Positions 34,634 to 48,157 of a DNA stretch of 64,000 nucleotides are shown in pieces. The notes beneath the pieces are model-generated. The model did not search any database. It was not told where the DNA came from and worked only from the letters and a program-made list of their open reading frames with translations. Source of the stretch: Thysanoteuthis rhombus (lineage: Eukaryota > Mollusca > Cephalopoda > Oegopsida > Thysanoteuthidae); the NCBI GenBank assembly GCA_963457665.1, contig OY735203.1, positions 20,559,203-20,623,202 of the forward strand, in the 5' to 3' direction. Each line of letters begins with the position of its first letter. Position 1 is the first letter of the stretch. Made by a program: the position numbers and the translations under genes.

Positions 34634-36105
34634 CAGTCTTTTAACGTCTGTCATTGGGCATTAACCTTCCCCAGGATTCGCCACAATTCACTATCATGGG
34701 CGTCGCAGAGCCAGTATTTCCTGAATCTGTCTAGTTCATCTCTCCATCTTGTGTTCTGTCGGCCTCTTATCTTATGTGATCTCTGAGGATCTATATTGCA
34801 AGACATGGTGTCCATCAGTTGTCTCTCATTCTTGCAACATGGTCCGCCCATTGCCATTTGAGTTTTTAATAGTTTCTATGATGTCACAGACACCCGTTTT
34901 CTTCCTCATATACCGTGCTCTCTTGTGATCTTTCCATGTAAGGTTGAGCATGATTCTCTCACGCACACGTTGCATGCTTCTCAGTTTGTAGGTCTGCCTG
35001 TCGGTAAGGCTCCATGTTTCATCTCCATAAGTGACTATTAGGAGAATGCATTGGTTGCATACTCTTCTTTTTAATCTGGTTTTTGAAATTTGAGCTTGCT
35101 CTACCGAAGGCTTGCCATCCCAAAGTGATCCTTCGCTTGATTTCCTCCTCTTTTGAGACTCTCATGGAGATTTGTTATCCTAGACAGATGTTGTGGTTTA
35201 CCTTGCCGAGTTTTGCATCTTCTATCTTGACAGGTATGTTCTCATTCTCAACATGATTACTGCACATGATTTTCGTTTGACTGAAGTTCATGTGTAGGCC
35301 GACTTTTTTGCTTTCTTTGTTTACATCATCTAGCATTACTTGGAGGTCGTGTAGGTTATCTGCGAAATGGATGATATCATCTGCAAATCTAAGGTTGCTC
35401 AAGTATCCGCCGTCTATTTTGATTCCTCTATTTTCACAGTCCATGTTTCGGAAGATCATCTCAAGGCAGACTGTAAAGAGTTTAGGTGACCTGATATCAC
35501 CTTATCTTACTCCTTTTTGTTGAAACGGTTCAGAGTCCTTATGTAACCTAATGAATGAGTTGCTGCAATTGTATATGTGTTGCAGTACTTTAACTTATAC
35601 AGAGTCTACACCTTGTAGGGTGATGGCCTTCATAGTCATGGGAATTTCTACGGAGTCAAATGCCTTCTTGAAGTCTATAAATGCTACCGCGAGTGGCATT
35701 TTGTATTCTGCTGCTTGCTCTTTCAGCTGATTTATTGAATGAAGATGGTCCATTGTCGTGAAATTTCTTTTGAATCCAGCCAGTTCTCGTGGTTGATCCC
35801 CGTCTAGTGTTTTAGTAATCCGGTTGGTGGTGATTTTTGTGAAACGTTTGCATACGCAGTTGAGCAGGGTTATAGGTCTGTAGTTGTTGAGGTCTTTGGG
35901 GTTACCTTTTTATGCAGAAGCATTATAATAGTAGTGTTCCAGTCTTTTGGGACTTTACTTTGTTTCAGACACAAGTTGAAAAGAATAGGTAGCTTTCTGT
36001 AGACTCTCTTACCAGCTTTTTTTTAGTATATCGATGGTGATGTTATCTGGTCCAGGGGCTTTTGCTTTTTTTATTAGTTTGATCGCTTGCTTTACCTTTA
36101 CTTAC
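34631..36105 (-). mobile_element. RTE-like LINE, long 3' fragment
   Basis: Reading leftward from 36105: KAPGPDNITIDI-like sequence, NTTIIMLL, then LAVAFIDFKKAFDSV near 35680, KAITLQGVDSV, and the catalytic block LSNLRFADDIIHFADNLHDL (35400-35340) with an intact FADD. GLHMNFSQTKIMCSNHVE follows, then CNQCILLIVTYG-like sequence. The end is WRDELDRFRKYWLCDAHDSE and LWRILGKVN near 34660. A 94-residue frame (35175-35459) is unbroken; elsewhere stops and frameshifts occur. It is the longest RTE copy here. Confidence 0.9.
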
Positions 36106-36135
36106 ATTTCCATTTTTTACTTCACACACGTACAC

Positions 36136-36136
<1 letters not shown>

Positions 36137-36215
<79 letters not shown>

Positions 36216-36245
36216 ATAGGGTGAAAGAGTGTGTGTGTGTGTGTG
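36137..36245. repeat. compound TA / TG microsatellite
   Basis: TA to about 36194, TG to about 36217, a short unique spacer, then TG to 36245. GA and TG runs also occur at 36290-36320 and 36465-36500. Confidence 0.95.
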
Positions 36246-37928
36246 TACATGTTGTAATTGGAATCCATATTTTATTCAATTATGTGTGAGAGAGAGAGAG
36301 TGTGTGTGTGTGCATGCGTTGTGATAAGATGATAATATTACAGTATTTCATTTTTTGTTTAATTAAACACATTGTCTTTCTAAATGGTACTCATCATATT
36401 TTAAACCACATTCTTCATCTGTGTATCCGTATGCATGTGTGTGTACGTCATTGTGTGTGTAATAGTGAGAGAGAGAGAGAGAGAGAGAGTGTGTGTGAGT
36501 GTGTTGTATATGTACAAAATAAAAACGACAGAAAAGATAGAAAGAATTGAAAAAAGTATTTTGCGTGGTGAAGAATCTATGTAAATAACATGAAACCATC
36601 TTATTCAGATTTGGGATTCAATTTCTACACTTTCACCGTCAACATATACGTTGGTATGATTTTTTTTCAGCCATTCCTATATTTCGTATATTTCATTTTT
36701 TTTTTTTTTTTGTCATTTTTTAAATTTACCTGTATAATTTTTTTTTTTTTAACAATTATATCATAACCCTCTCCTGGTTGCGTTTATCATATCAGAAACA
36801 GTGTGTGATATGTGAAAAATATCCGAAAAAAATGATGCAACGGAAGATGGAAAATATATTTGGATATAAAAAGAACTTGACCACTGACGATACTCAGTGT
36901 CGGACGTAATCAATTGAAAATTGCCTGGAGAATGTGTTGGCTAAGACTGAGAAATAAAATAAAACAGCAAACAAAAGGATAATTCCAGATTTTGCAGTTC
37001 AAATGTAGCAGTGTTGGAAATTTATTTGGGGAACAAGGTACGTTTCGTAAGACTGTATCTAAGATTAATGTTCAGGAATCACTTAGTATTGGGGTTCCAG
37101 GACACTGTGAACCACCGTGGGTAAATCTTCTTTTTAAATATTGCCAAATTTGGGTCTGTTTTGAATACTTATAAAGAGGCTTAATCTTTTTTAGGAATAG
37201 ACATTCACTATACCTTTTCTATCTCCCTATCATGTCCATCCTGAATGTACTAATGAAATATTTGGATGGGACAATAACCTGTAGAATGTACTTGCCTTGA
37301 AGAATAATATAAGAATTACACTTGCCAGAACATAAGCCATCGCAAATATGATCATAAGCTAGATAAGGACAATAACAAAACTCTAATTCGGAGATAATCA
37401 CTTGAGGAATGGCGTCAGTCGAAAATCAAGAGATAAACGAAAAACAACAAACACGATGATCATCATGACATATTGACCATGATTCAATTCAAAATTTCAC
37501 ACATTTCATCTAGAATTAAAGAGAATAAAAAAACACGAATTTTGATTGGATATAAAGCGGGTAATGAAGACTCTACGCTAAATGGTTGAATGCCCTTTAG
37601 AGGAGAGGTTCGGTCGTTCTGAGAGTAGTTTTTCGAGATTTACGATTGTACTGTGATTCACTTTCAAAGATCAGACCCACTCCCCGTCACGTCATTGTCA
37701 AATGATCCTTGGTAATAGCGTCCACAGTCAAGAATATACTGGTGGCAGTAATCGTCTTGCTTCAATTTGAGTCATGTATATTACCATTGGGGGATACCCT
37801 ACAGCCCATCTTACCTTAGTTGTATGCGATAATCTTGTGCTAGTCTTGGAATATCCAACCACGGTGACAAAGCTGTAAAGTAAGACATTGGCGTGAGGTT
37901 ATCAGCTGAATATTCCGTTGATTTATAA
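36246..37928. other. AT-rich spacer
   Basis: T and GA/TG runs in the first 500 bp, then mixed sequence. A frame at 36992-37174 precedes ccgtgggtaaatc, but there is no supporting exon evidence. Confidence 0.5.
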
Positions 37929-39159
37929 ATATATATATATACATATATATATATATGCTTACTTGACACTCAAAGAGCAATTCTCAGATATATGTTATAT
38001 AGCCCTTTTCATATTTGGATGTGTTATTTGAATATGTATGGATCAAGCCAGCCTTAGCCAAAGTTCACAATAATAAAGTATCCAAAGAGGGATGAGCCAA
38101 ACTCGTAATAGATAAACATTGTGAATATGGACCCATAGCAAGAATTCAAAATAGACGTGAGCCCGCTGGAAAATATCATCGGTTCCCCTAATTGAATTGG
38201 CAATACGTTGTCATAGTTTAATTTTTTACAGAGTTGTAGTATCAGTTTCCCACTAATCATTTCGATGAAGCTATAAAAGTCGAAGATAACTATTCTAAGC
38301 TTATGTCCGCATTGCGAAAATAGCAGAACGGTTCGGTCCCTTTATACAGATGATCATCTAAGAGGAGGTTGCTTTGACAAAAAAAAATACATCTTGGGCG
38401 CGAGGTCACTAACTTCATCCAGTAAAACCTAATGATAATGAAATCATAATGTGGCCCTATGCACCACAAATAGTCTACCGGAATAAACAAAAACAAACGT
38501 GGAGCTATACTGTATCAAAAAATACAGACTGCCATTAACTAATAATTTCATAAAATAAATATAAAAAAATGAATGTCCTTATCTAGGGAAATGCCTCCCA
38601 GTTGAAATTATCCCCCTTTGTCCATTAGGAGCGTTTTTTTTTTTCTATTTGATTCACAGAACAATACTTTTTAAAATTCTATTCGTTGAAGATTTCCAAT
38701 GCCAATTCAAGCAGAAAGAAGCAGTCCATAGATTTAAGAGTTAAAGACTCTTTTTATAGTCATTTAGTCGGATTTCATTCTAGGATCAATTGTATCATAG
38801 TGATTTGCACAATAGTGGCAACCGCCACAAATTATCATACCTTTAGTTTGTTTGTTCTTTACTGATCCCCTAGAGTATTGAAGTGCCTGTCACGAGGCCC
38901 AAGAAAGAGAAACCCGCTGTGATTAGATAATGGATTTCGATACGTATGCTGTCTTTTTTATTCTATTCTATTTTGTTCAATCGCTTATATTCGTCATCTC
39001 TTAACAGAGATTTCTGTTGGGTGGTATGAAGTTTTGGGGCTGTTGTCATGACAAATGTTTGCATAGGCTCACTACGACAAATTTTATGTGTCCGGTGTCA
39101 CCTGGGAGCTATTCAAGTTTTGTTTAGATAAGAAAAAAAAAGTCAGTACAAAACGCATT
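37929..39159. other. spacer with short TA arrays
   Basis: Two short TA runs at 37929-37957, then no gene or element recognised. Frames at 38054-38496 are antisense to equally open sequence and carry no motif. Confidence 0.5.
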
Positions 39160-39540
39160 CGTTCCGTTTTCCTTCATTTTTATTTTCTCTTTCATAGTTT
39201 TTCCTTATTCAATACTTTCACTCATTTTCTCTCGTTCTCATTTTATCTATTTTACCCGTGTCTCTTTCTTTCTGTTTTTTTTTTTTCGTTCTTGTTCTTC
39301 CTTCTCTTGCTTCCTCTCAATAAATCTCTTTTTGTTAATCTTTCTGAATTTTTCCACCTCTTTTTAATTTTTTTTTTCATTCTTTTACTTTATTTTACTG
39401 TGTTTCGTTATCATGCAGGTCGTTTATAGTGTTATTGTTTTGTCTTTTATTTTTCTTCCAATTTATTTATTTTGTTTCCGTTCATTTCTCCCATGTTTGT
39501 TCTCCGCAGAATTTTTTTTCCTCTTTTTTTTTTTTTTGGT
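39160..39540. repeat. T-rich pyrimidine tract
   Basis: Plus strand is T-rich with C and few purines; the 113-residue frame across it is compositional. Confidence 0.75.
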
Positions 39541-40100
<560 letters not shown>

Positions 40101-40669
40101 ATTGTATATAATTACATCAGAGCATACATGTGTCTGCATATTTCTATAGCTGGATGCGAGACCATGCACAAGCACATAGATTTGTGATATCTTCACACAC
40201 ACACACACACTGCAACAGCAGCAGCACATTATTTAAAATGAACAAATATTCCTAACGTAACATGCAACTTGTAATGTTGGGATTTGATTTTGAAGAAATA
40301 ATGAGTTGATAGCAATGAGAGATGCTGCTATCCTCAAGACAATACAATACGGTGCCAAACGTTTGTTCTGAGAGACAACCGTGACTTGTGCGGTCTGCTG
40401 ATCTCTGTGTACCAACTCTGTCGTCCTGATATGGAAATACATAGGTGAGATCAATATCTATATGTCATGTTTCAATGTATTGATGTAGGAGCATGGCGAT
40501 AGATTCTCTCTATATGTGTACATTTTACTAGATGTGAGCGTTTGATTGTGTCTGTGGGGTTATCATATGAGTAGGAAGCATAGAACTTTCATTTATTCAT
40601 GTATCCCTTTTAAAACATGTATGATACTATAGACAGTTGACTGACTCCATCAAGTGAATTTAAAGATCT
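40101..40669. other. spacer
   Basis: A short CA run at 40195-40210; nothing else recognised. Confidence 0.5.
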
Positions 40670-40670
40670 T

Positions 40671-40701
<31 letters not shown>

Positions 40702-40707
40702 ATCTAT

Positions 40708-40772
<65 letters not shown>

Positions 40773-40807
40773 GAGAGAGAGAGGGGGAGAGAGAAAGAGA
40801 GAGAGAA
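40670..40807. repeat. CT / TA / GA palindromic microsatellite
   Basis: CT run, TA array (40711-40769), then GA run. The block is therefore close to an inverted repeat centred on the TA array and could form a long hairpin. Confidence 0.93.
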
Positions 40808-41244
40808 TATATGCAGGTGTTTATATGTGAGTGTTTAATGCCTCCCCGATTAATTTGGCCATGAGATAATTTGATTTTTGATAATGTTAAACACAAAGTA
40901 GCAGGAATGGGACACTCGTGGAGATCGAATTCACTAAACATGTGAAATGGGCTGCAAGACTAACTTATTTATCAGTGCACAGCAGCAGGCGCCCATTTGT
41001 ATAAAGACAAAAGATTCAAATAGACACACACAACCAATTTTATCGATAAAATATACCAATCAATCGATTTAATAGAGCCATTCAAAGGTCATAAAACAGA
41101 ACAACAGATATATCTGCAAAAAAAATGGCAGGCGTATTGATAAGCAGTAGCACACATATATATACATACAATCACGCACACATATATATACACGCAAACA
41201 CACATATGAATATATGTGTTTGTGTGTGTGTATTTATGAGAAAC
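40808..41244. other. spacer
   Basis: Short CA/TA runs near 41150-41230 only. Confidence 0.5.
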
Positions 41245-41460
41245 TTTTTTTGAAATGATCTTCCGTTCTCATACGGTGAAAGTATCATTTGGCCTGGTCA
41301 GCTTGAATAGAATAACCAATCAAAGGAAATGGGGCTGCTACTGGAATCGAACCTGCAATAGACAGGGAAGGTGCTTCAGCGAAGCGTCACTGTTCAAATT
41401 GAGCAGAATACTCACCGGTATGGCCCAAATAACTGCTCCAACTCCAAAACCACATTTTGT
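41245..41460 (-). mobile_element. tRNA-derived SINE
   Basis: On the minus strand: ggagttggagcagttatttg, then an A-box-like tgctcaatttgaacag, then a good B-box ggttcgattcc (about 41346-41356) followed by agtagcagcccc. After that comes a body ending in caggccaaatgatac, then cggaagatcatttc near 41255. The 59.9 kb copy has the same head (gggttgatgcagttatatgg) on the plus strand. This is the clearest SINE in the window and the only one with a consensus-like B-box. Confidence 0.75.
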
Positions 41461-42819
41461 TTTTTCACAGCCTATATGTGCTTCGACGCAGACGATTATA
41501 TTATTAGGAAATAGATTCATGATCCAGCAGAAAGTACAACAGATGGTGTGATACTATATCAAAACTATTTGAAATAATATGGGGTATCACGGGGCTAGTT
41601 CGGCACAGGGGCAGGTTTGATTACTTGCTTCAATCTTTGTTTCCTCCACTTGATGGTACCACTTTTTGTATCATTTTGAGCTGAAAAAATTGCACTCTTT
41701 GTTGTGAATACAAAAGGTTTTGCATGAAAAATCGTTTTTTGTCAACAAATTTCTAAAAAAAAGCTTCAAAAATAACAAAACGAATTTCAAACATGTCATT
41801 GGTGTCCTTATTTTTGTTTTTATTCTTTTTTCATCTCCCGTCTCATAACTATGCATCTTTGAGGTCCACTCTGACATGATTCCGCTTTTTCCAAAAAGTG
41901 CTGATCATATTCCAAATAGCTGACTTTTAACTCGAATACATTTCTCTGTCTGTGTTTTGAAAGATTATACATTTTTCAATGGAAGCACTATTCTAATCAG
42001 ATGTTTCTACTTGCAAGAATCAGATGCTCAATCAGATTGAACCAACTATCCCCACTGGTTGGGCAGGTTAGTACACTTTTGTCCGAATGTTTAAATGATG
42101 AAATGATAAATTTGACAAATATTTCAGATTTAAACGACCCATCCAAAGGAACTCTCTTTACCTGAGTAACGTTTAGTCACATTTTTGTGCTATTGAAATG
42201 ATCCAAGTTATAAAAAAAGCAACAACGCCCCCATATATATATATATATATATATATAGTTGTAAAATGGACAGTATGATTTTTGTTGTCTGTCCATAACC
42301 ATGGACACTTCCACTTGAGTAAGAATTTTGTTGATCAAAATATCTCCTATCCGCTATTTGGGGCAATGGACTCTTCCACTAATGAAAAGTCGGGAAATCT
42401 TTTTCCTTACATTCATTTAGCGAGGTTCCTCTGTACAAAAAGTCTCACCGGGAGCTTATTCTTTATTTCCAATCTGTACTGTTTATTCACTGCCGTAGAT
42501 TGACGGCTCGATCTAGGTTGTAATAGAAATACAAGTAAAATTAAGATAAAGGAAAACAGTAGTCAATTTTTTCACGGTAATTAACTATTAGCGAAACCAA
42601 GAGAAAGAAGTAGTTGATATATCTGGTGTAATCGGACTGAAAGTTGCAATGGTTCAAAGGCATAAGGAAATAGTGATTAATAAACCGAAAGAAAGAGAGA
42701 GAGGGAGTGGAAGAGAGAAGGAGGGGGGAGGGAGGAAGAGAGGGATGTAGACAAAGACCAACAGACTGAAGGAATAGAAGGAAAAGCTTTTTCATTCATT
42801 TTGATTCAATGATTCTTTT
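41461..42819. other. spacer, short TA array
   Basis: TA array at 42233-42257. The remainder is AT-rich, with no gene or element end recognised. Confidence 0.5.
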
Positions 42820-43070
42820 TACTCCTGGCGATGTACGCCAGCCAGATTAACAGAATTTCTCGCAGCAATTCCTTTCTTATCTCTGCTTAATTAAGCAAAT
42901 CAAAGGAATGCCGAGTAGAAAATCGGGGAAAAGAGGAGAGGTGCGAAGGGTGAAAAAAAGGGGCGGTTGGCCTAGCTGCGAAGCGGCATCCGACAGATAC
43001 GGTCGGGCATCAAATGACGCGTTATTCAATTTAGCACGGGCTTAACCGCTCAGCTAATCATTCTGCGAAT
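42820..43070. other. non-repetitive GC-richer block
   Basis: Free of simple repeats and element motifs. It contains a 10-bp palindrome cttaattaag and a GC-rich core (gcgaagcggcatccgacaga). A conserved non-coding element is possible. Confidence 0.25.
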
Positions 43071-43886
43071 GAGTGATCAAAAATGAAGATAGACGCGAAA
43101 ATGAAATCTAATAAAATAGAACAAATTCAGACGAAGTGAACAAATAATAAAACGTAATGAATTCTACTACATGGAAGCAAATACAATACGTGAGAAGCAC
43201 ATAATCAGAGGCGGAAACAAAGTATTCCAGAAATGAAAGCCGGAAAGGAAAAAAGGAAACCAGAATAATGAAATAAAAGAAATAAAAATGGCGGATATTA
43301 ATAAAAATGAAATTCATAAAAAGAAAGAAAAATTGATGCAATAAAACCTTAAAAGAACGTTGTAACAGAGCATCAATTAATGTAGATTAACGTAGATAAA
43401 ATAGATAAATTCAGAACAATAAATCTAAACTACGCCGAGAAGGCCATGTGAGCAATGATATATAGTCTACATATATATGTATATGTATGATTTGTTGTTT
43501 TTTTTGTTGTGTTTTTTTTTGTATTTATTGGAAATACAGTGTTCCATATTTTAGAAAACGATTAATAAAGGTAAATAACAATAATTATATAAAACGGGGC
43601 ATATAATATGAATGCGTGTGTGTGTGTAAGTTTTACTACATCTTGGCCTGTTGTTTCAATGCAATTGCATCTTTTCAAGTGAACAGATTTCAGAAAATAA
43701 AAGTAAAAACAAAGAACAAACAAATAAAAATCAAATAATGGAACAATCCAAGAAATAAAAATCAGAGAATTGACATTTAAAATCCTATATTCTTTGAATA
43801 ATATTCAAGGGTATGCACTTGGAGAAATCTTATCGTATCAAAAAAGAAGGCCAAGTTGTAATGCGAGCCATATAATGAAATAATTA

Positions 43887-43890
<4 letters not shown>
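43071..43890. other. A-rich spacer
   Basis: The 77-residue minus frame is Phe/Tyr-rich from composition. No element end was recognised. Confidence 0.5.
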
Positions 43891-43947
<57 letters not shown>

Positions 43948-43967
43948 GATTAACGTATTATATTAAT

Positions 43968-44017
<50 letters not shown>

Positions 44018-44035
44018 CGTATTATATTTATTATA
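43891..44035. repeat. paired (TA)n arrays with shared linker
   Basis: Two TA arrays (43891-43947 and 43971-44014), each followed by attaacgtattatatt. The same linker follows the TA array at 45710-45759. Confidence 0.93.
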
Positions 44036-45343
44036 CATATGTATATACGTATGATTTTTCGTGTGATAAGATACATTTTGTCTGTTACATTAGTCATCAA
44101 CCAATGGAGATCACCGTTAAATGCTAACGTGAGAGTGATCCCTTTTTTTTCGAGATGTGAGAGTGTCTAAAATACTGATTTATCTATTCAAACATAAGCC
44201 AGAAAATGTGGAACACCATAATGTTTTGGGTGTGTTTGAAGAATAATACTTCACTCTTCTTTCGGCTTCTTTTCAAAAGGTCGAAGTATTGCACACCGTA
44301 GTAGTTTTTACTGGCAGACCAAATATCACTCAAATAAAAAGAAAGAGAGATAGAGTGGGATGTATATCGTGAGAGGCTGAGAGAGTTTGACCGATTAATA
44401 AACTCTTCCACTGTTGTGGCCTTAGGCCACACGACTCTCTGCCTGAAAAGAGCATCAGTGACCTTAATTCATAGTCAAGCTTTTTATCTCTTTCGCTTCC
44501 GCTGAATTATCCTATACCCTCTCCTTCTAACTAAATCGGAAACCAAAAAGTGATCTACCTTCTCTCTTTCTATTTCCTCTCTGTTTTTCTTTCTTCTCAC
44601 CATGGTTTGAAACTAGTTTCTGTCACTATCACTCCTGTTCCAGCTTGTCTCGATATCTATCTTTTCTTCATTCCCTCCTTTCTTTATCATCGCTTTTCTT
44701 GCGTACATTTTGGCTCCCTCTATTTTGCTTCCGGCTCTATCTTGCCTTAAATTATCCATTTCCATTCTGTTTCTTTATTCAACTCTTCGTTTCCCTTCCT
44801 TCATTGGCGGCGGAGAACCTTATTTTCTTAATGTGTTTCAAATGGTCACTCAGAAAGATTTTAATCTTTCAACGACAACCCTAACCCAATATGCAGTACT
44901 TCTCGCGGATAAAGTTTTGTCTCTTAATGGTGTCTCGATGTCTGCTGTTTGTTTCTTTCTGACTGGAAAGGACATAAGAACATTCTCTTTACCATGAGTG
45001 AACCCACATCTTTATTTAAGATAAATAACGAAATTTACGCCCCTAATAACGTTACATGTATATCGTAACCTTAATGCCGTAAGATTACGTCTATGACGTG
45101 AGCAAAGATATGGAAAAATTCATAGCATACATTCTTTTGTATATATTCTTCCATATTAATTGGTAAAATATCAATGTAACTGAAATAGGTTGTTCGAAAA
45201 TTAAATCACTAGTAATGAAAATACCACATCGAAATTAACAAATAATTCAAGACATAATTTACTTAGATACATATTATTCAAAATGCGATTTACATCTAGT
45301 GATAGATACATGCACATACACACACATACACTCACATACAAAT
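44036..45343. other. spacer
   Basis: 44500-44850 is pyrimidine-rich, producing overlapping Leu/Phe/Ser frames. No gene recognised. Confidence 0.5.
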
Positions 45344-45700
45344 ACCGAACAATACAAGTATATAATCATACGGAGAGCTATGAAAAGGGCAATACTGAAA
45401 ATGACTCTCAACGATGGAAAGATCAACGTGGATACAAGGGAGGACCTGGATGAAGAATATCGTACAAATTAACAGAACCAAGATACAGATGGACAAAGAA
45501 CTTGACCAGGAGAAAAGGCAGCGGACAAAGCCAATGGTTAACCGATTGTTACTCATGGGACGGTAAACATAGGATGAAAAGAGCATACACAAACAAGAAA
45601 TGAGTGGCATAAAAAACATTGGCCAGCAAGCTGTGTTGGAGGTTAGCGCGGTCATGATAGTTATGGAAGAGAATGGCCATCGTCCAGGAGTGCAAAGATA
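45344..45700 (+). mobile_element. RTE-like LINE C-terminus
   Basis: Sense reading gives RRAMKRAILKMTLNDGKI near 45376, a decayed GHVAR/RWT block, then WASKLCWRLARS-like and MVMEENGHRPG sequence, and ends in caggagtgcaaagataatta. This matches the tail order of RTE-like proteins. The end grades into gatatatata, so the TA array at 45710 begins as the element's 3' tail. Confidence 0.65.
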
Positions 45701-45704
45701 ATTA

Positions 45705-45709
<5 letters not shown>

Positions 45710-45759
<50 letters not shown>
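45710..45759. repeat. (TA)n at a LINE 3' end
   Basis: About 25 TA units continuing the LINE tail, then the attaacgtattatatta linker seen at 43.95 kb. Confidence 0.97.
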
Positions 45760-45761
<2 letters not shown>

Positions 45762-45968
45762 TAACGTATTATATTATATATATATACATATCAAAGAATA
45801 ATAAATTTATAAAAAAGTATTAATTTTAGAGAGAAAATCAAAATTGTCTACATGCAGTAATCAAAGTGGTTGTCAAACCAGGATCCAAGACGTAACTGAC
45901 CAGAATTTAGAAAAAAGGGTGCTTTATTCTGACTACTGAAGTCAATATAACAAATAAGGATCCGTGCG

Positions 45969-45972
45969 TATA

Positions 45973-46005
<33 letters not shown>
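45969..46005. repeat. short (TA)n array
   Basis: About 18 TA units with one TG interruption. Confidence 0.93.
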
Positions 46006-46009
<4 letters not shown>

Positions 46010-46039
46010 TTGACTATAAATGACTTTCATATTCATATA

Positions 46040-46215
46040 TGAGAAATGATCTCCCGGCATTACACAATAAATGTATCACTTAGACAACGTAAATAGAATG
46101 AACGATAGAAGGGAATAATGACGGGAGATCACTTCAAATAAGTTTTTTTATATAATATAAGGCAATTTATAGTCATTCTGTCAGATCATACATATCCATT
46201 TCTTGGTATATATAC
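46040..46215 (-). mobile_element. SINE tail plus dispersed repeat
   Basis: gaaatgatctcccg and gtatcacttagacaacgtaa match the tail of the 41.3 kb and 59.9 kb SINE copies. aatgatctcccg (46045) is inversely repeated as cgggagatcactt (46121), so this block could fold. 46130-46210 matches 22285-22385. Confidence 0.5.
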
Positions 46216-46219
46216 GAGA

Positions 46220-47330
46220 TTGTATTGAATGAAATACAGCAAAAGCATCCAGTCAACGTCTGGCTGTCCAAGATAAACAAATTCTGGAGACAGCTGCATG
46301 AAATCCACCGAAATATAAATTAAGGGAAAGATGACTTACCCTCGGAGGAATACTTCCACATAACTGATATAATATACGTCGAAGTAGAAACAAATTCAAA
46401 CAAGGACTCGACAGGAATGCATGTCAAAAACGAGAAGAGGATGTCGAAAGTCGAACGAGAGGAAAAAAGCTCAAGAACAAAGCCAAGTAGAATATATGTA
46501 AGAAGAGAAGCCATTTCCATCCCTCTGGGAAAAGGATTGTAAAAAAAAATCAAAGAATCAGGAAGACATATCAATCAGCTTTGACAGCATATTGGAACTA
46601 CGCTAGTACCAAAATGGTATCAGACCATTACACGACGCAAGAGGTAACCCCTAATGACAGGAACAAAAAAACTCCCTTAGAAAGGATATTAGAAAAAACA
46701 GATCTCCTAAATACAATTACTAAAAAATATATAAAGTATATACCAATCACCTGCCTACCGTTAGTAGAAAATTTTGATCGAAGATAAAGCAGAGAGAATT
46801 TATATTCACAAGGAAAAAGGTAGACTCTTGCCAAAAGAACAGAAAAGATGCAGAAAAAGGAATAGAGAATTGGATGCCTTGCTCTTCATTGGCAAGATGA
46901 CACTAAAAGAAATGAGGAAGAAAAGAAACACGTTGCAATGGGATGGAGTAATTTAAAAAGAACACATAACGCGATCCAACATAGCTGGATACTCGAATGC
47001 CTCATCACAATGTAGATTAGTGTATCGATGGTGACGCTCATTGCCAACTATGTGTAAAACATGAAAGTAGACTTGACATCTGCAAGGGAAGATTCAGCAG
47101 AGGTAAGCATTAAGAACGGGCTTTTTCAGGGGAAACTCTCTCCACTACTCTTTGTACTAACCATGATACCACTAAACGAAATCCTGAAATCGGGACGAAT
47201 CCCAGGCCGTTTGAACTTCACAACACAGTGCAGTACCACGCCTCATCAGGTGAGATCTGTATCGGCCATGACACCACATTTATATATAACTGGTCTTAAA
47301 AGGGCATGTGCATGACACAACAAAAATTTC
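46220..47330 (+). mobile_element. RLE-type LINE, reverse transcriptase region
   Basis: A degraded RT in sense orientation: PITCLPLVENFDRR (about 46743), GRLLPKEQKRCRKRNREL, DALLFIGKMTLKEM, KKRNTLQWDGV (motif A region, where W.DY.KA.D is expected), SWILECLI, and then VSIKNGLFQGKLSPLLFVL with MIPLNEILKSG (about 47105-47190). The block FQG.LSPLLF is diagnostic of non-LTR RTs, and its context (LPTEQKG, W.DY.KA, HSWI.E) is that of the R2/R4-like group whose C-terminus appears at 5.9 and 54.3 kb. Stops and frameshifts are frequent. Confidence 0.8.
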
Positions 47331-47699
47331 GAACCTACTCTCCAATATATACTAGCAGATTCCTTAGGTCAAATTGGTTGACTCAAGAGATTTTGCATAA
47401 ATTCAATTTTTAGTACCTATGATAGAATGAGATAATACGCACAGATATGTTACACATCAAAATATTCCAGGCCACTTAAAACAGGTTTTAGACTTTTTTG
47501 GGAGTCTCTGAACTTGAATCGGGCATCAGAATAAAAGGGGGTCGGTTTTCAACGTTATCAAAAGATAAATTGAGCCCTGCAAGGATCAATGTATTATCCA
47601 TTTTAGCTCAACTTCTTTGTTATGATGCATCTCACTGATAACTGCCTTTTACACATAAAAAACGCTTGTACACTTAGATATTTCATTCTAGATGGTTAT
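47331..47699. other. spacer or LINE interior
   Basis: No motif was recognised between the RT block and the 3' UTR that follows. This may be a deleted LINE interior or unrelated sequence. Confidence 0.4.
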
Positions 47700-47861
47700 A
47701 AGCTATAATTACCAAATAATTCCTGGGTCTTTAAGCCCAAAGAAGCTTCTGAGAAGGTAATGAAAGCTGGATGTATTTTTGAGAGACTTGCTGTCACTTG
47801 GTCGCCAGTGATAACCACCAGGCCTCTTGTATAAACATTAATAATAATAATAATAATAATG

Positions 47862-47905
<44 letters not shown>
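47700..47905 (+). mobile_element. RLE-type LINE 3' UTR and (AAT)n tail
   Basis: gagacttgctgtcacttggt then cagtgataaccaccaggc is one 3' UTR module as at 5.7, 53.4 and 54.7 kb. An (AAT)n tail follows at 47838-47905. Confidence 0.75.
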
Positions 47906-47906
<1 letters not shown>

Positions 47907-47964
47907 TGAGAACAAAGAAACTCCATGGATAATTTTTTAAAAACAGGATAGAAAATATCGCAGA

Positions 47965-48157
47965 CCAAAAATGATGGACGTGGTTATGCAAAGGTCACCT
48001 GAAAAAAATCCGTCATCATGGCAGACTAGATTGAGTTCACCAAGACGGATTATGTCAAAGAAAAGATTAGCAGAATCCAGAAAAACCTGTGGTGGAAGGG
48101 ATAAGACTATAAATCACATAATAGTTGAATGTAGCGTAACATTATTAAGGACTTAAA
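47965..48157 (+). mobile_element. RLE-type LINE zinc-finger fragment
   Basis: CGGRDKTINHIIVECS (about 48090-48137) is the CCHC-type finger that links RT and endonuclease in this LINE family (C..C....I.HI..EC). The upstream tail of the RT linker is present but shifted. It lies directly 3' of another copy's AAT tail. Confidence 0.75.

Noticed and set aside
36992..37174. Exon ending at ccgtgggtaaatc
   Set aside because: Weak donor context, no acceptor and no recognisable peptide.
47965..48157. Host zinc-finger gene
   Set aside because: The single CCHC finger and its flanks match the RLE-type LINE copy at 53.9 kb.
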